Notes under the pieces: generated by a model
What the model was told of the DNA's origin: nothing
Database searches by the model: none
Seen by the model: the letters and a program-made list of their open reading frames with translations, nothing else
Assembly (NCBI RefSeq): GCF_016219575.1
Contig: NZ_JACRMG010000035.1
Coordinates: 1-64,000 of the forward strand
Source of the DNA: Bradyrhizobium sp.
GTDB lineage: Bacteria > Pseudomonadota > Alphaproteobacteria > Rhizobiales > Xanthobacteraceae
Direction of reading: 5' to 3'
DNA: 64,000 bases
Shown: positions 9,064-17,433 of the stretch, in pieces
Numbering within the stretch: the stretch's first letter is position 1
How the letters are laid out: each line of letters begins with the position of its first letter
Position numbers and translations under genes: made by a program

Positions 9064-9101
9064 GTATAAGCGCGCCCTCCCTCGAAAAAATCTCGGGAGG
9101 G
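9064..9101. other. putative origin of transfer (oriT) with Ti/RSF1010-type nick sequence
   Basis: The segment between the divergent traA and traC-like genes contains TAAGCGCGCCCT (9067-9078), one base different from the TAAGTGCGCCCT core of RSF1010/Ti-type nick regions as I recall it. It overlaps an inverted repeat CCCTCCC (9075-9081) / GGGAGGG (9095-9101) around an A-rich loop. Position and sequence fit a MOBQ relaxase substrate. The nick position has not been demonstrated. Confidence 0.7.
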
Positions 9102-9191
9102 ATTACCGCATCCCAGGCCGTCCTGACGAACTTACAGCATTGTGCCGAGTGCCCGGCTATCATTTTTCCATCAACACTGACGGAGACAACG

Positions 9192-9518
9192 ATGCGTAAG
9201 CCACGGGACTTTGATGCCGAATTGAAGGCACTTGGGGATAAGGCGCGTGACCTCAAGAACCGCAAAGTGCAGCAGCTTGGCGAGCTCGTTATCGCCACTG
9301 GAGCCGACACAGTCAACGCCGACGAATTGGCGGGCGCGCTGATCGTGCTGGCCGAGACAAAAGAGGCCGGAAAGAGGGAGGCATGGGCCAGGCGCGGGAC
9401 CGCGTTTTTTCAAAGCCGGGCGCGGCGAACTGCACCAACAACTGTCCGCAACACGGACGGCGCTCCTGCGCAACCGAGCGGCGCGCAACCGGCATCAAGC
9501 CGCAAGGGCGCGACATGA
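9192..9518 (+). CDS. conjugal transfer accessory protein, TraC/TraD-type
   Basis: 108 residues from ATG 9192, MRKPRDFDAELKALGDKARD, then KVQQLGELVIATGADTVNADELAGAL and REAWARRGTAFFQSRAR. This is the small protein (about 100 residues) usually encoded across the oriT from Ti-type traA; such proteins belong to the relaxosome accessory set. A longer upstream in-frame extension to 8604 runs antisense through traA and is rejected. The next gene, a traD relative, starts at 9520, two bases after this stop, so the two were one operon. The C-terminus is Ala/Pro/Ser-rich and probably disordered. Confidence 0.8.
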   Translation: MRKPRDFDAELKALGDKARDLKNRKVQQLGELVIATGADTVNADELAGALIVLAETKEAGKREAWARRGTAFFQSRARRTAPTTVRNTDGAPAQPSGAQPASSRKGAT

Positions 9519-9519
9519 C

Positions 9520-9766
9520 ATGCGCGCCTGGCAGGTCGAGCGCCGCAAGCGCACGCGGCATCTCATCGAACTCGGCGGCCTCGTCCGTCAAATCCGGAGT
9601 CGTCGACCTGACCGGCGACGACCGTGCCACGATCTTCGGCGCGCTGCTTTGGATGGCCGACAGGCTTAAAAGCGATCAGGGCGAACATGCGCGAGCGCTT
9701 TGGGCCGCAAAGGGGAAGCTAGCGTTCGACATGGACTCGGCAACGCTAATACGTGCAGATAAATGA
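9520..9766 (+). pseudogene. frameshifted traD-like conjugal transfer gene
   Basis: From ATG 9520 the frame reads MRAWQVERRKRTRHLIELGG, the usual start of small TraD proteins, but after GGLV it moves into nonsense. Continuing in another frame from about 9587 the family sequence resumes: VKSGVVDLTGDDRATIFGAL, WMADRLKSDQGEHARALWAAKGK, to the stop at 9766. Removing one C near 9586 (GTCCGTC to GTCGTC) restores a single protein of about 80 residues. Either the gene is broken or this is a sequencing error. The preceding traC-like gene ends at 9518. Confidence 0.75.
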
Positions 9767-9969
9767 TGCGCGACGATGGCACGTTGGCTGAGCGCGTTGG
9801 ATGTGCTTCATCTCGTTTGCAAGCGCGAGAACTTTCTGTGCACTAGCTGCGATTACTCAGTGGGGATTGTGCCGTGCGGCTCCGCGCTTCCTGTTTCCGA
9901 AGGAGTTCTAAAGCGGGCCGCACAGGCTAAGCGGTCTGCCCCCGCTAACAAGTCATGAATGGGCGGTGC

Positions 9970-11145
9970 TTATGACCATTGTTTTACCTTCGCAATGGTC
10001 TCAAGCATCCCCACAGCGCCCCCGCCAAATGGATTGAGAGCTTCGGCTTTCGCCTTTGCCCACTCGACCCAATCCCTCAACGTTCGGTCTGAAACCGTGA
10101 CATCACCCTCGGTCGCCAGCCGAGCCTCGACCTCTCCGAGAAACGCCAGCAATCTTTTCCGCTCATCCCAATTGACGGCGTACTCGCGAAACTTGTTCCA
10201 GCGCTTCTCGTCGATTTCCCGCAATCGATGGGCTTCGTAACGGCGCGCTTCCTCTTCACGGTAACGCTTCTGCTGCTCTTCGCGTTCGCGCTTCATTTTT
10301 TCAAGGGTCGGCCCTGCCGCCATTATCGCGCCGACGATAGTTGGCATGAGTTGACCGATTTTGATCTTTTGCGATTCGACCCACTCAGGCCGCCGACCTT
10401 GCAAGTAGGTCGTGATGCTGACTCGCAGAAAGCCTGAAGAATCCAGTCCCGACTTGCAATACTCGGTGAACGCGGTCCATTTGCGCTGTTCCTCCCATTG
10501 CTTGAGAGACTGCACCATCTTTTCAGCGATTGAGCACTCGACTTGGTGCCCGTCGATCAAGAACGTTACCTTGCCTGAAGCTGACGATTTCTCGATTGTG
10601 CCACCAGCCTTCTCAACTGCACAAAATATCGCGCTGGTGGCTCTGAAACGATACAGATCGCGCTCTGTCAGGTCAGGGATCAAGGGTGACGCCCAACCGA
10701 TATCCCGACGGCGATTCCTGTTCTCCAGCTCGCGTTCTTTCTGCCGTTTCTTGTGACCGGCGATCCAGGCCTGTACGCGTGGGTGAAGGTTATCGTTGCT
10801 CTCAGGTACCGCGACATCACGAATGCGGTCGGCCACCGTCGCGGCGGCTTGTTCCGCTGCAGGGGAAGGCGCGGGCTTCGGCGGCGTAGGGCAGATATCT
10901 GTCGCGCTTGGGATCCCGTCCCGCCGAGGTGGAAGCTTAAGGGTGACGACTGGCTTTCCGGCTTCCTTCTTGGCCCAGTGGCCGCGCCGAGGATAGGGCA
11001 CGTCCAGCCTGTCGCAGACCTTGGCCAGACCGTTCCCGGTAATTCCGAATTCCTCGGCAAGCCGGATCATCGGCTTATCCCAGACCATCTGGTACAGCTC
11101 TTCGCGCGTGACGCGCCGCCCACGCAAAGGTATCGGCATTTCCAC
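9970..11145 (-). CDS. uncharacterised protein with N-terminal HTH and charged coiled-coil region
   Basis: 391 residues. The N-terminus (about 10-70) reads as a helix-turn-helix: REELYQMVWDKPMIRLAEEF, GITGNGLAKVCDRLDVPYP, RRGHWAKKEAGKPV. This segment recurs in unnamed proteins of mobile islands, from general memory. The middle holds a charged part (AWIAGHKKRQKERELENRNR) and a mixed alpha/beta stretch. Residues about 275-350 are very rich in Arg, Glu and Lys and should form a long coiled coil. I know no enzyme motif. The frame opens at GTG 11145 with AGGAG upstream; ATG 11139 is an alternative. Monocistronic; function unknown. Confidence 0.75.
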   Translation of the reverse strand: MEMPIPLRGRRVTREELYQMVWDKPMIRLAEEFGITGNGLAKVCDRLDVPYPRRGHWAKKEAGKPVVTLKLPPRRDGIPSATDICPTPPKPAPSPAAEQAAATVADRIRDVAVPESNDNLHPRVQAWIAGHKKRQKERELENRNRRRDIGWASPLIPDLTERDLYRFRATSAIFCAVEKAGGTIEKSSASGKVTFLIDGHQVECSIAEKMVQSLKQWEEQRKWTAFTEYCKSGLDSSGFLRVSITTYLQGRRPEWVESQKIKIGQLMPTIVGAIMAAGPTLEKMKREREEQQKRYREEEARRYEAHRLREIDEKRWNKFREYAVNWDERKRLLAFLGEVEARLATEGDVTVSDRTLRDWVEWAKAKAEALNPFGGGAVGMLETIAKVKQWS

Positions 11146-11791
11146 CGTTGTTCGCTCCTAGCCAGGTGTTAGTCGGGAAAACGCTGGCCCAGCTTGCTCC
11201 TGGCGAGACAGGGACTGCAAGCCCGGGAGCTCTGTGAAAGAGCAAGTTTCCGGGCTTTTTTAACTGCGAACCTGGGAAAACCAGTCGACCGATCGGCAGG
11301 GCGAACGAGGGGAAGCACTTGCTGGTAGCGACCGATATCTTGGAACGCAAGCCTTCGAGGGGCCTCTGATGGCAACGGGGCTTCTCAGGCCGAACGACGC
11401 GGGTCAAGGTGCCATCGTTCTCCTTGAGCCGATCCGAGATTGCCAGCCGGCCGTCGCTACTCAGTAATATCCGATCGTGCTGGAACGTTCCGGGCCATGA
11501 CATGGGAGTCAGATTCGGCGCGAATTAGACCTCAAACCTTGGTGCTTGGCCTTCGATTGAAATGGCGCGCCGGCAGGATGAAACTGGGACTCAATATACG
11601 ATTGCTATTTCAGTCTAATTCGGTCACCGAGTAACGGATGGTTGTCCACAAGCGGTACAACAAAGCACGTCATGACGGTTCCATGGGGCGCACGACTTAT
11701 GTTCATGCGCCGGCAATGGGGGTACAACTTGCACGTTCCGTGAGTCTCCGCCGTATTTTCCCACCGCGATTGCAACAGCAGCCCGAGTCGA
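11146..11791. other. intergenic region with an isolated terminator, no convincing gene
   Basis: About 650 bp. It has a strong terminator-like hairpin at 11219-11261. A reverse-strand frame (11075-11503) beginning MSWPGTFQHDRILLSSDGRL is open but has no recognisable domain and overlaps the start of the HTH gene, so I leave it uncalled. The part before 11792 is AT-richer and may carry the promoter of the restriction gene. Confidence 0.5.
11219..11261 (+). terminator. rho-independent terminator on the plus strand, without an upstream plus-strand gene
   Basis: AAGCCCGG (11219-11226) pairs with CCGGGCTT (11250-11257), with an inner pair GCTCT (11229-11233) / AGAGC (11239-11243), and is followed by a T-run to 11261. 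No forward-strand gene ends just upstream, so it may be a remnant of a lost gene or end a small RNA. Confidence 0.7.
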
Positions 11792-14700
11792 ATGCAGAAG
11801 CAAGCCATTCTCGACCTGTATCTGGACGAAATTGCCAAGGTCAACGCAACTAAGGCGGGCACCAAAGAGACGTCCTACTACCCGGCAGTCTCGACTGCCC
11901 TGAATGCCATTGGCAGAAAATTGAAACCAGCGGTGTTTTGCCTGCATCACCCGTCCGGCAAGGAAGGCATTCCTGATTTCGGGCTGTTTGAGCAGGCAAA
12001 ATTCAAAAAGGTGGAGCACCCGACTTGGCCAGAGGGCGTCCTGCCCGAGCGTGGGGTGGTCGAGGTAAAAGGGGCAAGCCATTCGATCAAGGCCCTGCTT
12101 GCAAGCAAGCAGGTGACGGAAAAGTATTTACCGGCGTACGGATTGCTCCTCGCTACGAATTTATGGCAGTGGCGACTTGTGACGCAGCAAGGCGTTCTCG
12201 AAACATTTGATATTGGAGATGACGAGAAGGCGTTTTGGAAGCTGGCTTACGGCCCCCGGCCGGAATCTCTTCGCACTCGTTTTAGCGATTTTCTTGATCG
12301 ATGCCTGCTTACCGCGGCGCCGCTCAAGAAGCCAAGCGATCTGGCCTTTTTTCTAGCATCTTACGCACGCGATGCATTGGCGCGCCTCTCGGATCGCGCC
12401 GATCTCCCGGCGCTCGCCGCGCTTCGAAAGGGTATTGAAGAAGCCATTGGCATCCAATTTGACGAGGGCGACGGTGAACATCTGTTCCGCTCTACGCTTG
12501 TCCAAACCTTATTTTACGGTCTGTTCTCTGCGTGGATTGTCGAGGTCGGTCAAAAGAAGTTGCCTCCTTTCAATTGGCAATCAGCTCAATGGTCGATGAC
12601 TGTCCCGGTCGCTCGATTCCTGTTTCAGCAGGTTGCGACACCCGAGCGGTTAGAGCCGCTGGAAATCGTACCACTTCTCGACGCCGCCGCGCGCGCTCTC
12701 GACCGCGTGGATCGGGACGCTTTTTTTGCGGAATTCAATGATGCGGAGGCAATTCAGTTTTTCTATGAACCGTTCCTGGAATTCTTTGATCCGGAATTAA
12801 GGAAAGAGCTTGGCGTTTGGTATACGCCTCCCGAGATCGTGTCATACATGGTCGAGCGGGTCGACCGGGCGCTACGGACCGAACTGGGACTGGAAGATGG
12901 TCTGGCGGACCCCAGCGTGTGGGTGCTCGATCCCTGCTGCGGTACCGGCAGTTTCGTTGTCGCCGTCCTTGAGCGCATTCGCAAAACGCTGGAGGGCAAG
13001 GGAATCGGAGTTCTCGTCGGGGACGAGGTGAAGAAAGCTGCAACAACTCGGATTGTTGGCTTCGAAATAATGACTGCTCCTCTCGTGATTGCTCACTGGC
13101 AGGTTGGCGAGGCAGTACGACGGTCTGGCACCGCATTTGTGAAGAACGAGCGCGCCGCGATCTATCTAACCAACGCGCTGACAGGCTGGGTAGCCAAGGA
13201 AGACGAACCTCCGATTCCGGGTTTCGAGCCCCTGTTCGAAGAGCGAGGAGCGGCGGGATCGGTCAAGAAGACATCGCCGGTTCTCGTGGTACTTGGCAAT
13301 CCTCCCTATAACGCCTACGCGGGTACGAGTCCCGAAAGCGAAGGCGGATTGGTTGAGCTTTACAAGACCGGCTTGCGCGAGAAGTGGGGTGTAAAGAAGT
13401 TTAATCTCGATGAGCTCTACGTGCGGTTTTTTCGTATCGCCGAGCGTCGAATTGCGGACGTGAGCGGGAAAGGCGTCATCGCCTACATCAGCAACTTTTC
13501 GTGGCTGGAACGACCTTCTTTCGTCGTGATGCGCGAGCGTCTTCTCCGAGAGTTCGATGCTATTTGGATCGATAATCTCAATGGGGACAGCAGGGAAACT
13601 GGCAAGCAAACCCCGGACGGGCTACCCGACCCATCAGTGTTCTCGACTACAATGAATCGAGAGGGCATAAGGGTCGGCACCGCCGTCTCGATGCTCGTCA
13701 GAAGACCTGGCGAGCACGGCACGTTGGCCAAAGTATCGTTCAGGGAATTCTGGGGCGCCGAGAAGAGACAAGAACTCAAGGCGACACTAGCCGCGCATTC
13801 GCTGAACGAAGGTTATGTTCCTCTGAAGCCTTCTCCGGAAAATCGCTTTCAGTTGCGGCCCGGCGCCGCTATCGCTGACTATGCATCCTGGGCGGCAATA
13901 CCTGAACTAGCCTCGGTGGCACCGCTTCCCGGACTGTTAGAGAAACGCGGCGGTGCTTTGTTCGATTTTGATCGCAGTGCCCTGGAGCACCGCATGCAGG
14001 TCTATCTCGATCCGGATCAGAGCATGGACGCGGTGCGTTCCGTCGCGCCTGGTCTTGCGGCAAAGATGGACCTCAAAGATCCTGATACGATGCGGAAGCG
14101 CGTTTTGCATCTAAAGGGGGAGCGCTTCGAGCATTCGAGACTGGTGCAATTTGGTATTCGCCCGTTCGATTACGGGTGGGCGTATATCGTCGCCACGCCT
14201 GGGATTTGGAACAGGAACCGTCCCGAGCTCCAGCATGTCTTGCCGGACGCGCACGGGTTCTTCTGCACGCGCGTTCAAAACGTCTCTAAGCCCGAGGGCT
14301 TTCCGGCGTACTGGGTCGAGACCATGTACCACGACCGCTTCATTGATGAACACGGCTATGGCGTTCCAGCCGTTGAAAATCTTTCCGGCTTACCCCGACC
14401 AAACCTATCCGCTGCCGCGGTAACTTGGTTGAAAGCTCTCGGGCTAACTGCCGACATTGAAACTGCCCAAGCTGTCTGGCATCACGTCCTTGCAATAACC
14501 TATAGCCCGGCCTGGTGCTCGGAGAATGCGGGCGGTATTCGGCAAGGATGGGTACGTGTGCCGCTGCCTTCCAAGCCAAAGATATTGCTGGCTTCAGCGG
14601 CGCTCGGACGGCAATTGAGTGACCTGTTAAATCCCTCAAAACCGCTCGTTGGCATCACATCTGGTGCCATACGCGCTTGCTTTGCGGTCATCGCAACTCC

Positions 14701-15169
14701 AAGCGTTGTAGAAGGCGCGAAGGCGGATTGGCGGGTGACTGCCGGATGGGGAAATCGCAGCGAAAAAGGAGTGGTCATGCCGGCGCGCGGCCGTCTGGAT
14801 GCGCGCCCCTACACGGAGAGTGAGAGAAAAGCTCAAGAGCACGGGAAGACGCTCGGCGAGAAAACCTATGATGTCTGGATCAACTCGCAAACATATTGGA
14901 AGAATGTGCCGGACTCAGTTTGGGATTTCCACATAGGCGGCTATCAAACACTGAAGAAATGGCTATCGTATCGCGAAGAGGCGGTGCTTGGCCGAGCTAT
15001 CACTCCGGAAGAAGTGAAACACTTCACTGAGACTGCTCGTAGGCTCGCTGCAATCCGCATGCTTGGAACGGAATTCGATGCAAACTTCCGAGCTTGCGCC
15101 GCCTGTCATACACCGCTGAATGCGGACAATAATCTCGTCGCTGCGGCGACAAACGAATCGGTCGGCTAG
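11792..15169 (+). CDS. type ISP/IIG-like restriction-modification enzyme (nuclease plus N6-adenine methyltransferase)
   Basis: 1125 residues. The N-terminus (about 1-140) looks like a PD-(D/E)xK nuclease: GIPDFGLFEQ then RGVVEVKGASHS. A helical linker precedes a gamma-type adenine methyltransferase: LGVWYTPPEIVSYMVERVDR (about 350), motif I DPCCGTGSFVVAVLE (about 386) and catalytic motif IV VLGNPPYNAYAG (about 505). The C-terminal 450 residues match the general look of the target-recognition region of type ISP enzymes (LlaBIII type). Unlike LlaBIII there is no SF2 translocase domain, so cutting would be short-range or the protein only methylates. It stands alone on this strand; no separate specificity or nuclease gene is adjacent. 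Confidence 0.87.
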   Translation: MQKQAILDLYLDEIAKVNATKAGTKETSYYPAVSTALNAIGRKLKPAVFCLHHPSGKEGIPDFGLFEQAKFKKVEHPTWPEGVLPERGVVEVKGASHSIKALLASKQVTEKYLPAYGLLLATNLWQWRLVTQQGVLETFDIGDDEKAFWKLAYGPRPESLRTRFSDFLDRCLLTAAPLKKPSDLAFFLASYARDALARLSDRADLPALAALRKGIEEAIGIQFDEGDGEHLFRSTLVQTLFYGLFSAWIVEVGQKKLPPFNWQSAQWSMTVPVARFLFQQVATPERLEPLEIVPLLDAAARALDRVDRDAFFAEFNDAEAIQFFYEPFLEFFDPELRKELGVWYTPPEIVSYMVERVDRALRTELGLEDGLADPSVWVLDPCCGTGSFVVAVLERIRKTLEGKGIGVLVGDEVKKAATTRIVGFEIMTAPLVIAHWQVGEAVRRSGTAFVKNERAAIYLTNALTGWVAKEDEPPIPGFEPLFEERGAAGSVKKTSPVLVVLGNPPYNAYAGTSPESEGGLVELYKTGLREKWGVKKFNLDELYVRFFRIAERRIADVSGKGVIAYISNFSWLERPSFVVMRERLLREFDAIWIDNLNGDSRETGKQTPDGLPDPSVFSTTMNREGIRVGTAVSMLVRRPGEHGTLAKVSFREFWGAEKRQELKATLAAHSLNEGYVPLKPSPENRFQLRPGAAIADYASWAAIPELASVAPLPGLLEKRGGALFDFDRSALEHRMQVYLDPDQSMDAVRSVAPGLAAKMDLKDPDTMRKRVLHLKGERFEHSRLVQFGIRPFDYGWAYIVATPGIWNRNRPELQHVLPDAHGFFCTRVQNVSKPEGFPAYWVETMYHDRFIDEHGYGVPAVENLSGLPRPNLSAAAVTWLKALGLTADIETAQAVWHHVLAITYSPAWCSENAGGIRQGWVRVPLPSKPKILLASAALGRQLSDLLNPSKPLVGITSGAIRACFAVIATPSVVEGAKADWRVTAGWGNRSEKGVVMPARGRLDARPYTESERKAQEHGKTLGEKTYDVWINSQTYWKNVPDSVWDFHIGGYQTLKKWLSYREEAVLGRAITPEEVKHFTETARRLAAIRMLGTEFDANFRACAACHTPLNADNNLVAAATNESVG

Positions 15170-15885
15170 TCGAAGAGCCCCGGCTGGTCCGGATCAACAT
15201 CAGGCGTCCGGCGATCGTCCGCTTCGGGCGCTGGTTCGCCCTTCAGGGAAGCGAGCGCCCGGAAGTATCCTTCGGCAAAGGCTTCGAGCATTTCCATCTT
15301 GCGCGCTTCGCCGATGCGGGGAATGTCCCTCGCGTCGACGACGGTCAATGTGCGCGGCAATTTTGGGCTCGGACAGCTAAAATCAAGAATCTCGAAGCGG
15401 GCGGCTTCGAGATCCGGATCGTCCATCAGAACTTCATCTACGATGGTGACAAAGAGCGACAGCCGTTCGTTCGCAAGCGGATTCCGGCGCCAGAAGCTGA
15501 ACCACGGAAAATAGAGTTGTCCACCCACACCGTAAATCATCGGCGGCTCGAAAGGCACCATGAGGCCGCGCCCGACGGAGTAATAGCGCTTGTCGATGGT
15601 TTGATAGAAATCCGGGGAGATGCATTCAAAATGATCGCAGATTAGAGGGAGGACGCCCAGAAGATTTTCGCGCACGCTTGCGCGCTTGATGCGCTTGATC
15701 CCTTCGACGATTTGATCGTAAGGCACTTTGAGCACGAGAAGGTCGCGCACCGCGCTATAGAGTGGATTATAATTGAAGCGGGGTGGGTTCAGCGCGAGGC
15801 GAACCAGGATGCGCGCGATCAATGCCGGATCGTCCCGCCAGTTGCGGGCAAGATGCTGAACCGTCGGGACGCGCAAATCTGACAT
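15166..15885 (-). CDS. unknown protein paired with a Panacea antitoxin (candidate toxin)
   Basis: 239 residues, MSDLRVPTVQHLARNWRDDP. I recognise no domain. It is rich in aromatic residues in the centre (YSVGRGLMVPFEPPMIYGVG, LYFPWFSFWRR), has an alternating segment FEILDFSCPSP...TLTVVDARDI and a disordered acidic tail ending in PDQPGLFD. No signal peptide or membrane segment. It starts 11 bp after the stop of the Panacea-domain gene, so the two are one operon in antitoxin-first order. Panacea antitoxins neutralise structurally diverse toxins, so this may be one. It converges on the restriction gene with a 4-bp overlap (15166-15169). Confidence 0.7.
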   Translation of the reverse strand: MSDLRVPTVQHLARNWRDDPALIARILVRLALNPPRFNYNPLYSAVRDLLVLKVPYDQIVEGIKRIKRASVRENLLGVLPLICDHFECISPDFYQTIDKRYYSVGRGLMVPFEPPMIYGVGGQLYFPWFSFWRRNPLANERLSLFVTIVDEVLMDDPDLEAARFEILDFSCPSPKLPRTLTVVDARDIPRIGEARKMEMLEAFAEGYFRALASLKGEPAPEADDRRTPDVDPDQPGLFD

Positions 15886-15896
15886 CGGTTAATCCA

Positions 15897-16421
15897 TTAT
15901 TGAATTGAGAACGGAAGCGCTGCTTTCGAGTAAAATTCCACGATCTTCCTGTCATCGATCTTCATGCCGGGATTGACCGCGCCTCCGTGATTCCAGACGA
16001 CATGCCAAGGGCCTCCCTGCGCATGGCTTAATTCGACAAGATCACTGGCTCGCAGTCGGCTGTAGAACTCGGCGATCCTGTGGAGGAGCGAATCGGTTTC
16101 CGCGTCGAAATCATACGCGACAACTCGATGTTTTCCATCAACCGGGTCGAGCTGGGTCGCGCGGCCCACAATGGGTGAGCGGTCGTAATCTTTGAATTCT
16201 CGGTAAAGATACGGAAGGACGGGGCCGAATTCCCACGCCTCGAATTTATGGCGGAGCAGCGGACGTTTAAGCTCGATCAGAGACCAGACGTGACAGAAGT
16301 ACACGATCTTCTGTAGCGCGAGATTCGTTACCCTGCGTCCCCGGCTATCACAAAAGTCGAGGACGAAGTTCGCGATTGCTCTGCCATCGTATCCTGGACT
16401 CATCGGAATTCCGTTCTTCAT
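15897..16421 (-). CDS. Panacea-domain (DUF4065/SocA-like) protein, probable antitoxin
   Basis: 174 residues. IANFVLDFCDSRGRRVTNLA, LQKIVYFCHVWSL and EAWEFGPVLPYLYREFKDYD are the hallmark segments of the Panacea (DUF4065, GepA/SocA) domain; the L-Q-K-(I/L)-x-Y and W-x-x-G-P-V patterns are intact. Family members act as antitoxins for many unrelated toxins or as proteolytic adaptors. The gene is directly upstream of the unknown 239-residue gene and divergent from the AbiE pair, sharing about 160 bp of AT-rich promoter region. ATG 16421 is used; ATG 16403 (MSPGYDGR) would remove six residues. Confidence 0.85.
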   Translation of the reverse strand: MKNGIPMSPGYDGRAIANFVLDFCDSRGRRVTNLALQKIVYFCHVWSLIELKRPLLRHKFEAWEFGPVLPYLYREFKDYDRSPIVGRATQLDPVDGKHRVVAYDFDAETDSLLHRIAEFYSRLRASDLVELSHAQGGPWHVVWNHGGAVNPGMKIDDRKIVEFYSKAALPFSIQ

Positions 16422-16475
16422 CTGTTCTAAGCGATTTGCTCCCCGGCCGCAATCTTGATTGTTCTGTAGGTTATT

Positions 16476-16581
16476 TTGGCCTTACTAGGGCTATTTTCAT
16501 ATACAAACCCATCCGATTTCTTGACTGCGGAACTAAGAGTGAGTATTATATATGGAAAGTTGGCCCTAGGAGGGCTAAAAT
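16476..16581 (+). promoter_or_regulatory. AbiE promoter with flanking repeats (likely autoregulatory operators)
   Basis: A consensus-like sigma-70 promoter TTGACT (16521-16526), 17-bp spacer, TATTAT (16544-16549) precedes abiEi. Two related repeats flank it: TTGGCCTTACTAGGGCTAT from 16476 and TTGGCCCTAGGAGGGCTAA from 16560. Each is an imperfect palindrome. The second overlaps the AGGAGGG ribosome binding site (16568-16574). AbiEi antitoxins are known to bind repeats in their own promoter, so this is a likely negative-feedback site. Confidence 0.75.
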
Positions 16582-16584
16582 CAG

Positions 16585-17433
16585 ATGGAAACCAATCTTC
16601 GCACACTTGGCCCCGCGGAATCCAAAGTAGTCCTCTCCCTCCGGGAGCAGGGCCGTTCGATAGTGCGCGCCTCTGACGTATTGGACCTCCTCGGCTCTGA
16701 AAACTCGGCACGGAAAGTCATCCGGAATCTTCTCCGCAAGGGATGGCTCGCGCGCGTGGTCGGCGGCCGCTACATGTTGCTGCCTCCCGAACACGGCCCT
16801 GAGAATCTCGGCGAGAACAACATTCTCGCGCTCGCGGCGGCGGCGGTCGAGCCCTCTTACGTCGGCTGGTGGTCTGCCGCTGCGTTTCACGGGTTCACCA
16901 CGCAAAAGCCCATGTCGGTTTTTATCGCCGTTCTAAGGCAAACTCCCTCAAGAACCATCGAAGGCAGCGACGTGCGCTTTGTCAAATTGACTCAACGCAA
17001 GTTCTTCGGCCATCGGCCGTACAGCGTTTATGACCGCTCTGTGCCGATCTCGACACCTGAGAAGACGCTTATCGACTGTCTTGACAGGCCAGGCCTCTCG
17101 GGCGGGCCATCCGAACTCGCAAGGATTGCCTACAACGCGCTTGATGCGGTCGATCCGCAGGAATTGCTCGCCACTGCCACTGCCATGAAATCAAAGGCCG
17201 TGATGCAGCGCCTTGGATTTCTTGCAGATCTGGTCGGCCGGCCGTTGCCCGATGATGTTCGGCATGCGCTCAGGGATGCGATCCCAAAAAGCTACCGGTC
17301 GCATTTCGGACGCGAGGAACGCCGTGACGGTGATGTCGGCTATGTCGCCGCGTGGGGCCTTCATGTTAACGCGCGCCGCGACGACCTCCTGACGGAGATA
17401 CCCCGCATCAAGGCGCGGGAGGAGGTTCACTGA
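16585..17433 (+). CDS. abiEi: type IV toxin-antitoxin system antitoxin AbiEi
   Basis: 282 residues. N-terminal winged helix (about 10-75, SIVRASDVLDLLGSENSARK, NLLRKGWLARVVGGRYMLLP) for DNA binding and autoregulation, then the AbiEi antitoxin domain (SYVGWWSAAAFHGFTTQ, KFFGHRPYSVYDR, STPEKTLIDCLDRP). It counteracts AbiEii; together they cause abortive infection or stabilise mobile elements. It overlaps abiEii by one base (TGATG at 17431-17435), giving translational coupling. ATG 16585 follows AGGAGGG with about ten bases spacing. Confidence 0.93.
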   Translation: METNLRTLGPAESKVVLSLREQGRSIVRASDVLDLLGSENSARKVIRNLLRKGWLARVVGGRYMLLPPEHGPENLGENNILALAAAAVEPSYVGWWSAAAFHGFTTQKPMSVFIAVLRQTPSRTIEGSDVRFVKLTQRKFFGHRPYSVYDRSVPISTPEKTLIDCLDRPGLSGGPSELARIAYNALDAVDPQELLATATAMKSKAVMQRLGFLADLVGRPLPDDVRHALRDAIPKSYRSHFGREERRDGDVGYVAAWGLHVNARRDDLLTEIPRIKAREEVH

